A stretch of DNA of 64,000 bases from Bacillota bacterium. GTDB lineage: Bacteria; Bacillota; Clostridia; Clostridiales; Clostridiaceae. The position numbers and the translations under genes are program-made. Shown one piece after another: positions 43,840-52,678 of this stretch. Positions within the stretch are counted from its first letter, which is position 1; each line of letters starts with the position of its first letter. A model generated the notes under the pieces. The model worked only from the letters and a program-made list of their open reading frames with translations. It searched no databases and was not told the origin of the DNA. The DNA is taken from positions 1-64,000 of the forward strand of contig JAGFXP010000002.1 of NCBI GenBank assembly GCA_017861315.1. The letters run 5' to 3'.

Positions 43840-45038
43840 TATTCTATCTCCTCCTGTGGATTCAGATACAGGACCGCCATCTCAGCCAGCACCGCAGCTG
43901 TTCTGTGGATTATATCCTCGTCCACATCAAATTCCGGGCTGTGAAGGGGATTCACAATCCCTTTTTTCACATTCCTGTTCCCTACAAATATATACGTTCC
44001 GGGAACCCTTTCTCCGAAACTGGAGAAGTCCTCTCCTATCATGGTAGGCTTGTCTACCAGCTGGACGTTCTTGGCTCCCATTATTTTTGCCGCCGCCACG
44101 GAAGCTATGGAAGTTATCTCAGGGTCGTTGATCACCGGCGGGTGGTATGGTATGAAGGTGAATTCGTAGTTTGCCCCGTTAGCCTCGGTTATCCCCCGCA
44201 GTATCCCCTCCATTATGTCCGGGATCTTTTCCCTTGTCTCATAGGACAGCGTCCTTATGGTACCCTCCAGGTATGCATTCTCGGGGATTATGTTGTGCGC
44301 GGTGCCCGCATTGAATTTGCCTATCGTCAGCACGGCCGGCTCCAGAGGATCAAGGCTCCTGCTTATGATGGTCTGGAACGCCATGTACACCTCGCAGGCC
44401 ACAGCTATGGGATCTATGCACTTGTGCGGCTGCGCTCCGTGCCCGCCCCTGCCAAGTATGGTTATCTTGAAGTTGTCGCTTGCAGCCATCAAGGCTCCGG
44501 GTCTTACCCCTATCTTTCCCGAATCTATGCTTGGCCAGTTGTGCGCTCCGACGACGGCGTCGACGGCAGGATCCTCCAGGACCCCCCCGTGTATGGTCAT
44601 CTCCGCGCCGCCTTCTTTTTCCTCGGCAGGCTGAAAGAGAAATTTGACCGTGCCGTGAAGCTCATCCTTCAAGCCTGAAAGTATTATTGCAGCGCCGAGC
44701 AGCCAGGTCAGGTGGGCGTCATGGCCGCATGCATGCATGAACTCGGGATAAATCGACTTGTATTCCGCATCGTTGTTCTCATGGATCCTCAGGCAGTCCA
44801 TGTCCGCTCTCAGAAGTATAGTCTTTCCGGGATGCTTCCCTTCAAGGATTCCCAGGACCCCCGTAACCCCTATGCGGGTTTTCACCTTGATCCCGTATTC
44901 TTCGAGTATTCTCGCCACAATCTCCGCAGTCCTGACTTCATGAAGACCTATCTCCGGGTGCTTGTGAACGTCCCTCCTGATCTTTATAAGCATATCCTTA
45001 ATTTCTTTTGATTTTTCTATGATATAAGCTTCAAACAT
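43839..45038 (-). CDS. M20D amidohydrolase (N-acyl amino acid / hippurate hydrolase type)
   Basis: A 399-residue zinc amidohydrolase with HACGHDAH, QPAEEKEGGAEM and GAHNWP, all intact M20D metal-site motifs, and a late MIGEDFSSF ligand motif. The ORF can be read from 45185, overlapping proS, but ATG 45038 directly follows GGAGAACGGGAA and begins the conserved sequence. It heads the operon M20D-helD-argB with one-base and 14-base overlaps. Because argB follows, a deacylase acting on N-acetylated intermediates is tempting, but M20D is not the ArgE branch, so the substrate is open. Confidence 0.9.
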   Translation of the reverse strand: MFEAYIIEKSKEIKDMLIKIRRDVHKHPEIGLHEVRTAEIVARILEEYGIKVKTRIGVTGVLGILEGKHPGKTILLRADMDCLRIHENNDAEYKSIYPEFMHACGHDAHLTWLLGAAIILSGLKDELHGTVKFLFQPAEEKEGGAEMTIHGGVLEDPAVDAVVGAHNWPSIDSGKIGVRPGALMAASDNFKITILGRGGHGAQPHKCIDPIAVACEVYMAFQTIISRSLDPLEPAVLTIGKFNAGTAHNIIPENAYLEGTIRTLSYETREKIPDIMEGILRGITEANGANYEFTFIPYHPPVINDPEITSIASVAAAKIMGAKNVQLVDKPTMIGEDFSSFGERVPGTYIFVGNRNVKKGIVNPLHSPEFDVDEDIIHRTAAVLAEMAVLYLNPQEEIE

Positions 45039-45101
45039 TTCCCGTTCTCCATCCGCATTTAGACTATTAATATTATACAATAAATATAGCACATTTATTA
45101 C

Positions 45102-45140
45102 AAAAAAATCATCGAGAATGAATAAAAATTCATTCTCGAC
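45102..45140 (-). terminator. Terminator after proS
   Basis: Eleven-bp stem CGAGAATGAAT (45113-45123) with 45128-45138, short A-rich loop, followed by T-run at 45102-45108 on the minus strand. Confidence 0.88.
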
Positions 45141-45159
45141 TTCGCAAATTGTTTTTATT

Positions 45160-46596
45160 TTAGTACGCTCTTCCCCAGTATACAACTTCTTTTGCAGGTT
45201 TTCCGCAGCAAACGCATGTTTCTGCGATTCTCTCCTGCTCGAAAGGTATGCATCTTGAGCTTGCGCCGGTCTCTTCCTTTATCTGCTCTTCGCAGGCAGT
45301 GTCTCCGCACCACATTGCTCTGACGAAGCCTGTCTTGTTGTCCAGGACATCCTTGATCTCTATCATCGATCTGCAGTCTGTTGTTCTCTCCTCGACATGC
45401 TTCTTAGCATCGCTGAGCATAGAATCATGGATATCGTCAAGAACCTCCTGGATCCTTGTTTCGATTTCATCAAGTGAAACCACTATCTTCTCCCTTGTGT
45501 CTCTTCTTACCAGCACAGCCTGGTTGTTCTCGATTTCTCTTGGTCCAAGCTCAACACGGACAGGAACGCCCTTCATCTCGTATTCGTTGAACTTCCAGCC
45601 CGGCATCTTGTCTGAATCGTCTATCTTGACCTTGAAGCTCTTCTTGAGTCTGTCCTTAAGTGCCCTTGCAGTATCAAGGACGCCTTCCTTATGCTGTGCG
45701 ACAGGAATAACGACAACCTGGATCGGCGCTATTCTTGGCGGGAGCTTAAGCCCGCTGTCATCTCCGTGAACCATTATTATGGCTCCGATAAGTCTTGTTG
45801 TAACAGCCCAAGTGGTATAGTGAGGGTGCTGGAGCTGCCCGTTCCTGTCAAGGAAGGTTATATCGAATGCTTCGGAGAAGTTAGTTCCCAGGTAGTGTGA
45901 TGTTCCTGCCTGAAGCGCTTTTCCGTCATGCATGAGGCTCTCGATTGTGTATGTGTCGTCGGCGCCTGCAAATTTCTCCTTTTCAGTCTTCTTGCCCATG
46001 ACAACAGGCATAGCCAGCATGTTTTCGCACAAGTCCTTGTACATGTTAAGTATCATGAGAGTATGGCCTTCAGCCTCCTGCTTTGTCTCGTGGATGGTAT
46101 GGCCTTCATGCCAGAAGAATTCAGTGGTCCTTAGGAACGGCCTTGTTGTCTTTTCCCATCTAACAACGGAGCACCACTGGTAGTAAAGCTTAGGCAGATC
46201 CTTGTAGGACTGCACTATCTTTGCGAAATGCTCGCAGAAGAGCGTCTCAGATGTAGGCCTGACTACGAGTCTCTCTTCAAGCTCTTCATCTCCTCCGTGG
46301 GTTACCCAGGCAACCTCGGGAGCGAAGCCTTCAACGTGGTCCTTCTCCTTCTGAAGAAGGCTCTCAGGTATGAACAGAGGCATTGCAACGCTCTCATGCT
46401 CTGTCTCCTTGAATCTTGCATCCAGGTGCCTCTGGATGTTTTCCCATATAGCATTTCCATAAGGACGGATTATCATGCAGCCCCTTACGCTTGAGTAATC
46501 TGCAAGCTCCGCTTTTTTAACAATGTCTGTATACCACTGAGCAAAGTCTACGTCCATCGGTGTGATTTCCTGAACAAATTTTTTAGCTTTTTCCAT
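45160..46596 (-). CDS. proS: Prolyl-tRNA synthetase, archaeal/eukaryal-type
   Basis: A 478-residue class II synthetase of the short type without the inserted editing domain of the common bacterial ProS. Class II motifs appear as [12 protein letters not shown] (motif 1 region), [23 protein letters not shown] (motif 2) and the late [14 protein letters not shown] (motif 3 region); the anticodon-binding domain follows. The C-terminal zinc-binding tail has the paired cysteines CVCCG and an aromatic terminus (WGRAY) that reaches the active site. A proline T-box controls it. Confidence 0.96.
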   Translation of the reverse strand: MEKAKKFVQEITPMDVDFAQWYTDIVKKAELADYSSVRGCMIIRPYGNAIWENIQRHLDARFKETEHESVAMPLFIPESLLQKEKDHVEGFAPEVAWVTHGGDEELEERLVVRPTSETLFCEHFAKIVQSYKDLPKLYYQWCSVVRWEKTTRPFLRTTEFFWHEGHTIHETKQEAEGHTLMILNMYKDLCENMLAMPVVMGKKTEKEKFAGADDTYTIESLMHDGKALQAGTSHYLGTNFSEAFDITFLDRNGQLQHPHYTTWAVTTRLIGAIIMVHGDDSGLKLPPRIAPIQVVVIPVAQHKEGVLDTARALKDRLKKSFKVKIDDSDKMPGWKFNEYEMKGVPVRVELGPREIENNQAVLVRRDTREKIVVSLDEIETRIQEVLDDIHDSMLSDAKKHVEERTTDCRSMIEIKDVLDNKTGFVRAMWCGDTACEEQIKEETGASSRCIPFEQERIAETCVCCGKPAKEVVYWGRAY

Positions 46597-46627
46597 GAAT
46601 ATTTTCCTCCCGTTTTTAAATTAAAAT

Positions 46628-46868
46628 AAAAAAAGCCCCGGATCCCAAAAGGGACCGAGGCTATGTCGGCGGTACCACCCTGCTTAATATATGCACTCAT
46701 GCACATATTCACTCAAATTGATAACGGTCAATGCCGCTGCATCCTACTGCTACTTCGGTACAGTTCTCCAAGGAAGGTTCGATATGCTCTTGATGGGAAT
46801 GTTTCACCAGGCGATTCCCTCTCTGCAAAAAGATAAATACCTACTAACCCTTTTCGTCGAATTTAGTA
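46628..46868 (-). ncRNA. T-box leader of proS, proline (CCT) specifier
   Basis: Basal helix AAGG/CCTT, S-turn AGTA, specifier CCT at 46775-46777 with one T before the helix, distal AGAGAG, T-box TGGTACCGCCG, and a terminator with T-run at its 3' end. The specifier codon differs from that of proB (CCA), so the two leaders may read different tRNA-Pro isoacceptors. Confidence 0.94.
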
Positions 46869-46870
46869 TT

Positions 46871-46899
46871 ATCATAAATTAATTGCTTGAGATTGTCAA
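46871..46899 (-). promoter_or_regulatory. Sigma-A promoter of proS leader
   Basis: TTGACA (46894-46899) and TATGAT (46871-46876), 17-base spacer. Confidence 0.85.
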
Positions 46900-46902
46900 C
46901 AA

Positions 46903-49278
46903 TTAATTTAATTCAAAAAATTCGTTTGCAATGTTGACGGATTCCTTAGCGTCCCTGCCGTAAAAATCCGCACCTATGGATTCCGCATAGCTTTCATTGA
47001 GCACTGCGCCTCCAACCATTACCCTGCATCCGGGACAGTGCTCCTTAAGGTGGGCTATGGTTTCCTCCATGTTGCAGACCGTGGTGGTCATGAGTGCGCT
47101 GAGCCCCACAAGCCTTACATCCTTTTCCAGCACCGCACCGAGTATGGCCTCCTTAGGCACGTCCTTGCCAAGGTCTATGACTTCGAAGCCGTAGCTCTCG
47201 AGGAGCACCTTGACTATGTTCTTTCCTATGTCGTGCACATCCCCTTTTACTGTTGCCAGCACGATCCTGCCCTTGTTCACCTCCTCAGATGAAGTTGCCG
47301 CGATCTTTTCCTTTATGGCCGTGAATGCGTTTCTCACTGTCTCTGCAGACTGGATGAGCTGCGGCAGGAATATATCGCCCTTCTCATACTTGTCGCCTAC
47401 CAAATCAAGAGCCGGGATAATATATCCGTTTATGACTTCAAGAGGCTCTGAATTTTCAAGGAGCTTGACCGTTGCGCCCAGCGCTTCTTCCTTGAGGCCC
47501 TTTTCTATGATCTCTGCAAGCCCGTGGACGCCCGGTCCGCTTTTCTTCAGAGCCTCGCCCTCGGTGTTCTTGTAAATTTCAACATATTTTTCACAGTTTT
47601 CATCCTGGAACCAGAGGACCTTGAATGCGTTTATGACATCCAGCATACCCTTGTCGAGGGGATTTATGATAGGCAGATCAAGACCCGCAGTGAGGGCTGC
47701 AGTCAGGAATGTCCTGTTGAGCAGCCCCCTGTTCGGAAGACCGAAGGACACATTTGAAACTCCCAGAACCGTCTTGACTCCAAGCTTCTCCTTGACCATC
47801 TCCAGCGCTTTCAGTGTCTCCCTGACTTCCTTCTGCTGGGCAGCCGCGGTTAGAGTAAGGCAGTCGATGTATACATCGCTTCTGTCTATGCCGTAGCTTT
47901 CCGCCTTTTTCACAATCTTCCCGGCTATCTCGCATCTTCCCTCTGCGGTTGCAGGAATGCCTTTGGAATCAAGGGTCAGCCCCACCACCGCTGCGCCGTA
48001 TTTCTTTATTAGAGGGAGGACCCTGTCCAGGATCTCGTCTTCCCCGTTCACTGAATTGACTATCGCTTTTCCGTTGTAAATCCTGAGGGCCTTTTCAATG
48101 ACCCCAGGATTGTTCGAGTCGATCTGCAGTGGTACGTCGATTATGGACTGAAGCTCCTCTATTACCTTGACCATCATCTCTTCCTCGTCAATCTCAGGGA
48201 GCCCCACATTGACATCAAGTATATCCGCACCCGCTTCAACCTGGGCTATGGCTTCCCTCATTATATAGTCCAGGTCGCCCTTCTTGAGCGCTTCCTTGAA
48301 AAGCTTCTTTCCTGTAGGGTTTATCCTCTCACCGATGATCCTCACTTCATCTATTTTCACAACCTTAGTAGGCGTGCAAACGCTGCTGCCCATTTTCTTT
48401 TCAAGCGTCCTTGCCTCCATTGTCCCGAGAGTTTCAGCGAGAAGCCTGATGTGCCTGTCCGTGGTTCCGCAGCAGCCGCCCAGCACCCTGGCTCCCTTTT
48501 CAGCAAATCCCCTCATGCACTCTGCAAACTCTTCAGGCGTTACCCTGTACTCCGTCTTTCCGTTCACTACAACAGGTATCCCTGCATTGGGCTGCACCAT
48601 GACAGGAACGTCGGAAAGCTCGAGTATCCTGTCAATAAGAGGCTTCATCTCTATCGGACCCAGTGAGCAGTTGACTCCCAGTGCGTCAACTCCCAACCCT
48701 CTTGCGGTGATCACCATCGCTTCGGCGCTGCAGCCTGTGAAGGTTCTTCCGCTCTCTTCAAAGCTCATGGTGAAGAATACAGGCAGGTCGGAATTCTCTT
48801 TTGCGGCCAGTATAGCCGCCTTTGACTCGTAAAGGTCGGTCATGGTTTCTATGAGGATGAGGTCTGCTCCGCTCTTTACCCCCTGGACAACCTGCCTCCT
48901 GAATATATCATACGCATTCTCAAAGCTCAGTGTTCCCATAGGCTTAAGCAGCTCTCCTATCGGCCCTATGTCAAGCGCAACATGGCCATCCCCGGCTCCG
49001 ATGGCCTCCCTGGCATTGGCAACCGCCGCATCCACCGCTTCTTCCACCGTAACGCCTGAGTTCTTAAGCTTCAGTTCGTTTGCCCCGAAGGTATTTGTTG
49101 TTACGACCGTCGCGCCTGCATCAAGATATTTCTTGTGGATATCTATTATCACATCCCTGTTCCTGATGTTCAGGACCTCAGGCAGTTCGCCGGCTTTGAG
49201 GCCGGTGTCCTGAAGCATAGTCCCCATGGCTCCGTCAAATATGATAAATCCGTTCTTCAATCTTTCCCTAAGTTCCAT
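46903..49278 (-). CDS. metH: Cobalamin-dependent methionine synthase lacking the activation domain
   Basis: A 791-residue short MetH. Domains: homocysteine S-methyltransferase barrel (1-290; IFDGAMGTMLQ, zinc ligands in VNCSLGP and GGCCGTTDRHI), methyltetrahydrofolate/pterin-binding barrel (about 310-570; IGERINPTGKK), B12-binding cap and Rossmann module (about 585-791; DVHDIGKNIV with the cobalt-ligand His). The AdoMet-binding reactivation domain of classical MetH is absent; it is supplied by the separate protein encoded 1 base upstream. The three genes metF, activation protein and metH are one operon under a SAM-I riboswitch. Confidence 0.95.
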   Translation of the reverse strand: MELRERLKNGFIIFDGAMGTMLQDTGLKAGELPEVLNIRNRDVIIDIHKKYLDAGATVVTTNTFGANELKLKNSGVTVEEAVDAAVANAREAIGAGDGHVALDIGPIGELLKPMGTLSFENAYDIFRRQVVQGVKSGADLILIETMTDLYESKAAILAAKENSDLPVFFTMSFEESGRTFTGCSAEAMVITARGLGVDALGVNCSLGPIEMKPLIDRILELSDVPVMVQPNAGIPVVVNGKTEYRVTPEEFAECMRGFAEKGARVLGGCCGTTDRHIRLLAETLGTMEARTLEKKMGSSVCTPTKVVKIDEVRIIGERINPTGKKLFKEALKKGDLDYIMREAIAQVEAGADILDVNVGLPEIDEEEMMVKVIEELQSIIDVPLQIDSNNPGVIEKALRIYNGKAIVNSVNGEDEILDRVLPLIKKYGAAVVGLTLDSKGIPATAEGRCEIAGKIVKKAESYGIDRSDVYIDCLTLTAAAQQKEVRETLKALEMVKEKLGVKTVLGVSNVSFGLPNRGLLNRTFLTAALTAGLDLPIINPLDKGMLDVINAFKVLWFQDENCEKYVEIYKNTEGEALKKSGPGVHGLAEIIEKGLKEEALGATVKLLENSEPLEVINGYIIPALDLVGDKYEKGDIFLPQLIQSAETVRNAFTAIKEKIAATSSEEVNKGRIVLATVKGDVHDIGKNIVKVLLESYGFEVIDLGKDVPKEAILGAVLEKDVRLVGLSALMTTTVCNMEETIAHLKEHCPGCRVMVGGAVLNESYAESIGADFYGRDAKESVNIANEFFELN

Positions 49279-49279
49279 T

Positions 49280-49942
49280 TCAATCCTCCATCTTTTTGTA
49301 TGCGCATTCTCTGGTTTTTCCGCACGCTGCGCATCCGCTTTTTCTGCCGCAGTTTTCGGCAGCGATTCCCATGACCGCCGTCACTGATTTCCTCGGCAGG
49401 AGTATGTTTGTTGATGAGGCGGTAAGGCCTATCCTCCTGCCTGCATCCAGCACCTCCAGGAACCGCTTCTGGATCCCTATCGGCAGGTCGCCGTAGCCCG
49501 GACTGAACCTGGATGTAAGATGCTCCCCTTCAGCCAGGTCCTCCTTCTCTATATCTTCACAAATCCTGTCGCATACAGCTTCAATTAAAGCAGTCGCGCA
49601 GGCATCCAGAACGAGCGCCTTGGTCAGGTCCGCCTTTTCATAATACCTTATCTTCTTGTCGACTTCGCTCCCCAGGGTTGCAGCCATGAGTACGCATGAA
49701 CCCGAGGCGCTCAGGTGCTTTAGGATCGCTTGCCCCGGCAGCTCGAACAGCCCGTTCTCCAGCGAAACCGATCTATCCCGGTCAGTTATGCCGAAAGTCC
49801 TGCAGATGTATTTCGGTGCAGCAATACCCTTAAGCTCCTCCATGCATTCGCAGACAAGCCGCTCCAGCCTTTCGCCGACCGCCTGGTTCCTGTGGCCCAG
49901 GTATCTCAGGACTTCCTTCCTGTCTATCTCAACATTTTCCAT
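49280..49942 (-). CDS. Stand-alone methionine synthase activation-domain protein
   Basis: A 220-residue protein equivalent to the AdoMet-binding reactivation domain of MetH. The stretch SRFSPGYGDLPIGIQKRFLEVLD matches the AdoMet-site signature (RxSpGYgd.p.e.q), and a central VLDACATALIEAVCD helix and a cysteine-rich C terminus (CGRKSGCAACGKTREC) are present. It should rebind the short MetH and reductively methylate cob(II)alamin. The cysteine cluster at the end is not part of classical MetH and may bind a metal or Fe-S centre. Genes are head to tail with 1- and 3-base gaps. Confidence 0.85.
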   Translation of the reverse strand: MENVEIDRKEVLRYLGHRNQAVGERLERLVCECMEELKGIAAPKYICRTFGITDRDRSVSLENGLFELPGQAILKHLSASGSCVLMAATLGSEVDKKIRYYEKADLTKALVLDACATALIEAVCDRICEDIEKEDLAEGEHLTSRFSPGYGDLPIGIQKRFLEVLDAGRRIGLTASSTNILLPRKSVTAVMGIAAENCGRKSGCAACGKTRECAYKKMED

Positions 49943-49945
49943 AAA

Positions 49946-50827
49946 CTATACCGCCTCGTTAAGCGCCGTTCTTATGGAGCCTATGTTCTCCGTGATCTTC
50001 TTGGCGACGTAAGGATTGTTCATTGTGTAGAGGTGCACGCCTGGGGCTCCTGAGGATATCAGGTCAACTATCTGGTCAAGGGCAAACGCTATCCCAGCCT
50101 CCCTGAGTGCAACCGGGTCGTGTTCGTACCTGTCCATGATCCTGAGGAATTTTTTTGGGATGGCTGTCCCGCACATATTTATTGTCCTCTCGATCTGCTT
50201 CTTGTTTGTTACAGGCATGATTCCGGCCTGTATTGGGATGTTTATGTTTTTCTGCTTTGCTTTGTTGACGTACTCGTAGTAGTGGTTGTTGTCGAAGAAG
50301 AGCTGCGTTGTGAAGTGCTCAGCGCCGGCGTCGGCCTTCAGCTTAAGGATCTCCATCTCATGCTTCATGTCCTTGTTTTCGGTATGGCCTTCAGGGTAGC
50401 AGGCGGCCGAGATTCCCATTCCGCTGGTATGCTTCAGGTAGCCGATGAGCTCGTTTGCATATTTGAAATCTCCCGGGGTGAACTGATTCACCGGAACGTC
50501 GCCTCTTAGCGCAAGCACATTCTCTACTCCGTTTTCCCTAAGACCCTTCACTATTGTGTCTATGGTCTCCATCGTAGAGCTTATGCATGTAAGGTGCGCC
50601 AGGGATTCGATGCCGTACTTGTTTTTCACCAGGGATGCAAGCTCTGTTGTCCTGTCGTTTGACAGGTTTCCGCCTGCACCGTAGGTTACGCTTATGTAGT
50701 CGGGTGCCAGCGAGCTCAGCTCGTCTATGGTGTCAAAAACGGTCTTTATTGGCGACGTCAGTTTTGGCGGGAATATTTCAAACGAGTATACGACTTTTTT
50801 CTCTTTAAACAATTTGCCTATTTTCAT
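49946..50827 (-). CDS. metF: Methylenetetrahydrofolate reductase
   Basis: A 293-residue MetF (TIM-barrel flavoprotein) reducing methylene-THF to methyl-THF, the methyl donor for the downstream MetH. Motifs: YSFEIFPPK at the start, SVTYGAGG, HLTCI, LALRGD and the FTTQLFFDN block. The ATG at 50827 follows AAAGGAG at 8 bases; the TTG two codons upstream is less likely. First gene of the SAM-I-controlled operon. Confidence 0.96.
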   Translation of the reverse strand: MKIGKLFKEKKVVYSFEIFPPKLTSPIKTVFDTIDELSSLAPDYISVTYGAGGNLSNDRTTELASLVKNKYGIESLAHLTCISSTMETIDTIVKGLRENGVENVLALRGDVPVNQFTPGDFKYANELIGYLKHTSGMGISAACYPEGHTENKDMKHEMEILKLKADAGAEHFTTQLFFDNNHYYEYVNKAKQKNINIPIQAGIMPVTNKKQIERTINMCGTAIPKKFLRIMDRYEHDPVALREAGIAFALDQIVDLISSGAPGVHLYTMNNPYVAKKITENIGSIRTALNEAV

Positions 50828-50860
50828 ATTCAATTCTCCTTTAAAAGTTATATTTAAAAC

Positions 50861-50890
50861 AAAAAACTCTCCGCCGGCAATGACGAAGAG
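50861..50890 (-). terminator. Expression-platform terminator of the SAM-I riboswitch
   Basis: Nine-bp stem (50867-50875 with 50882-50890, with G-U pairs) followed by six T residues on the minus strand; it lies between the aptamer and metF. Confidence 0.8.
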
Positions 50891-50910
50891 AATAAAAAAA
50901 GCAAGTATTA

Positions 50911-51016
50911 CACTTATCTCTCAGCATCGCTGCAGGATTTAGCACCATGTATGCAAATGAAACATACTGGTTGCCGGGTTTCATAGGGCCAGTCCCTCCA
51001 CCTCTCTAGATAAGAA
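50911..51016 (-). ncRNA. SAM-I riboswitch (S box) aptamer of metF operon
   Basis: Minus-strand aptamer with P1 CTTATC/GATAAG, AGAGAGGTGGAGGGACTGGCCC, GAAACCCGGCAACC and GGTGCTAAATCC...GAGAGATAAG, an unambiguous S box. SAM binding should favour the downstream terminator and shut off metF, the activation protein and metH. Confidence 0.97.
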
Positions 51017-51034
51017 CGCGATATTAAATTATAA

Positions 51035-51063
51035 AATATATTATACTAAAACATTTATGTCAA
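51035..51063 (-). promoter_or_regulatory. Sigma-A promoter of the metF leader
   Basis: TTGACA (51058-51063) and TATATT (51035-51040), 17-base spacer. Confidence 0.8.
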
Positions 51064-51135
51064 AGCAATGTTTTTTTTAAGACGAATTATATTATAATAG
51101 AATAAAGCTATTCAATATAATTGGGGAGGTATGTC

Positions 51136-52065
51136 ATGATAAACACTGAAAAAAATTTGAGAGTTGCAGTAGTACAGGCTGCACCTGTGATCATGGATCT
51201 TGAGGCCACTTTGGAAAAGACGCTGGACCTCATAAAGGAAGCTGCCGCAAAGGGAGCAAAGCTCGTTGTATTCCCTGAGTCATTCATCCCTGCATATCCG
51301 AGAGGCTTCTCCTTCGGCTTCGTGATAGGAAGCCGAACAATGGAAGGAAGGGAGGACTGGAAAAGATATTACGACAATTCTGTAGCCGTTCCGGGCCCAG
51401 TCACGGACATCCTTGGAAATGCGGCAAAGGATGCCGGCATATACCTCTCCATCGGTGTCACCGAAAAGGACGGCGACGGGAGGACTGCATCCCTTTACTG
51501 CACGAACCTTTTCTTCGGGCCTGACGGAAAATTCCTGGGCAAGCACAGGAAGCTCAAGCCTACCGGATCAGAACGCTACATATGGGGCGAGGATGACGGG
51601 AGCACCCTTACAGTCATAGATACCCCTTACGGCAGGATGGGCTCCCTGATCTGCTGGGAGAACTACATGCCGCTGGCAAGGGTCGCCCTCTATATGAAAG
51701 GCGTGACAATCTATATTGCCCCTACCGCAGACTCAAGGGATGAGTGGCAGAACACAGTGAAGCACATCGCCCTTGAGGGAAGATGCTTCGTCATAGGCTG
51801 CAACCAGTATGTGGAGAAAAGCATGAACCCTTCCGACATGAACAGCTACCATGAGCTGGACAGCCAGCCGGAGATCATGTGCCCCGGCGGAAGCTGTGTG
51901 GTCAGCCCTTACGGAAAATACCTTGCAGGCCCTGTATTCAACACTGAGGATATCCTCATAGCCGACCTGGATCTGGACCAGGCAATATCGAGCAGGATGG
52001 ACTTCGATCCCGTTGGACACTACTCAAGGCCCGACATCTTCGAACTTATAGTTCACGAAAAATAG
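51136..52065 (+). CDS. Nitrilase (aliphatic/arylacetonitrilase-type)
   Basis: A 309-residue carbon-nitrogen hydrolase of the nitrilase branch, turning a nitrile into a carboxylic acid and ammonia. The triad is visible: E48 (FPESFIPAYPRGF), K139 (HRKLKPT) and C173 (LICWENYMPLAR); WENY(M)PLAR is typical of true nitrilases rather than amidases. The length and FIPAYPRGF segment resemble arylacetonitrilases. ATG 51136 has GGGGAGG at 6 bases. It is divergent from the met operon and monocistronic. Substrate uncertain; phenyl- or indole-acetonitrile would yield the arylacetates used elsewhere in this window. Confidence 0.88.
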   Translation: MINTEKNLRVAVVQAAPVIMDLEATLEKTLDLIKEAAAKGAKLVVFPESFIPAYPRGFSFGFVIGSRTMEGREDWKRYYDNSVAVPGPVTDILGNAAKDAGIYLSIGVTEKDGDGRTASLYCTNLFFGPDGKFLGKHRKLKPTGSERYIWGEDDGSTLTVIDTPYGRMGSLICWENYMPLARVALYMKGVTIYIAPTADSRDEWQNTVKHIALEGRCFVIGCNQYVEKSMNPSDMNSYHELDSQPEIMCPGGSCVVSPYGKYLAGPVFNTEDILIADLDLDQAISSRMDFDPVGHYSRPDIFELIVHEK

Positions 52066-52067
52066 GC

Positions 52068-52099
52068 AAAAAAAGTGTGGAGCGATCCACACTTTTTTT
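52068..52099. terminator. Bidirectional terminator between nitrilase and mscL
   Basis: Fourteen-bp perfect stem with 4-base loop (arms 52068-52081 and 52086-52099), A/T runs at both ends. Confidence 0.93.
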
Positions 52100-52115
52100 A
52101 CTGCCTGCATTTCCC

Positions 52116-52550
52116 TTAATCTTCGAGCATAGAAGTGCAGTTAGGACACCTGGTCGCTTCAAGCGGAATTTCGCTTAAGCAGTACCTGCATTTCTTCGTT
52201 GTAGGCTCAGCAGCTTCCTCTTTTTTCTTGAAACGGTTGAGCTGTTTTACAACTATGAATATGGATAATGCGATGATCAGGAAATCTATGATGTTGTTAA
52301 TGAAGAGACCATAATTCAGCGTGGCTACGCCTGCGGCCTTCGCCTCCTCAATAGTCTTGAAAGCGCCATCCCCCAGGGTTATAAACCGGTTTGAAAAGTC
52401 AACATTGCCCAGGATCATTCCAACAAGAGGCATGATGATGTCGCTCACCAGCGATGATATGATTTTGCCAAATGCTCCGCCTATGATGATACCGACTGCC
52501 AGGTCTATCATGTTGCCTTTCACAGCAAATTCTTTGAATTCTTTCCACAT
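52116..52550 (-). CDS. mscL: Large-conductance mechanosensitive channel with C-terminal zinc ribbon
   Basis: A 144-residue MscL. Helix TM1 (about 15-42, [29 protein letters not shown]) and TM2 (about 80-103) flank the periplasmic loop; the pentamer opens on membrane tension to release solutes. Instead of ending in the usual charged helix, it carries a zinc ribbon with C121/C124 and C135/C138. ATG 52550 follows a long G-run ribosome site; upstream codons are not conserved. Confidence 0.94.
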   Translation of the reverse strand: MWKEFKEFAVKGNMIDLAVGIIIGGAFGKIISSLVSDIIMPLVGMILGNVDFSNRFITLGDGAFKTIEEAKAAGVATLNYGLFINNIIDFLIIALSIFIVVKQLNRFKKKEEAAEPTTKKCRYCLSEIPLEATRCPNCTSMLED

Positions 52551-52604
52551 AAAGATACCCCCCCCTTTTGTAATTGTTAGTATGATTATAGCATATATCC
52601 AGGG

Positions 52605-52639
52605 CATAAAAAATGCCTCCCTGTCAGGAAAGGCATTTT
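52605..52639 (-). terminator. Terminator after ptb
   Basis: Stem AAAATGCCT (52610-52618) with 52631-52639 and T-run on the minus strand, 40 bases past the end of ptb. Confidence 0.88.
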
Positions 52640-52678
52640 CTACGTGTGTACTATGAGGGTATTTTATTTGGGTTTAAA

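Noticed and set aside
43905..44678. 257-codon plus-strand frame opposite the M20D amidohydrolase
   Set aside because: The minus frame carries intact catalytic motifs; the plus frame has none and no start signal.
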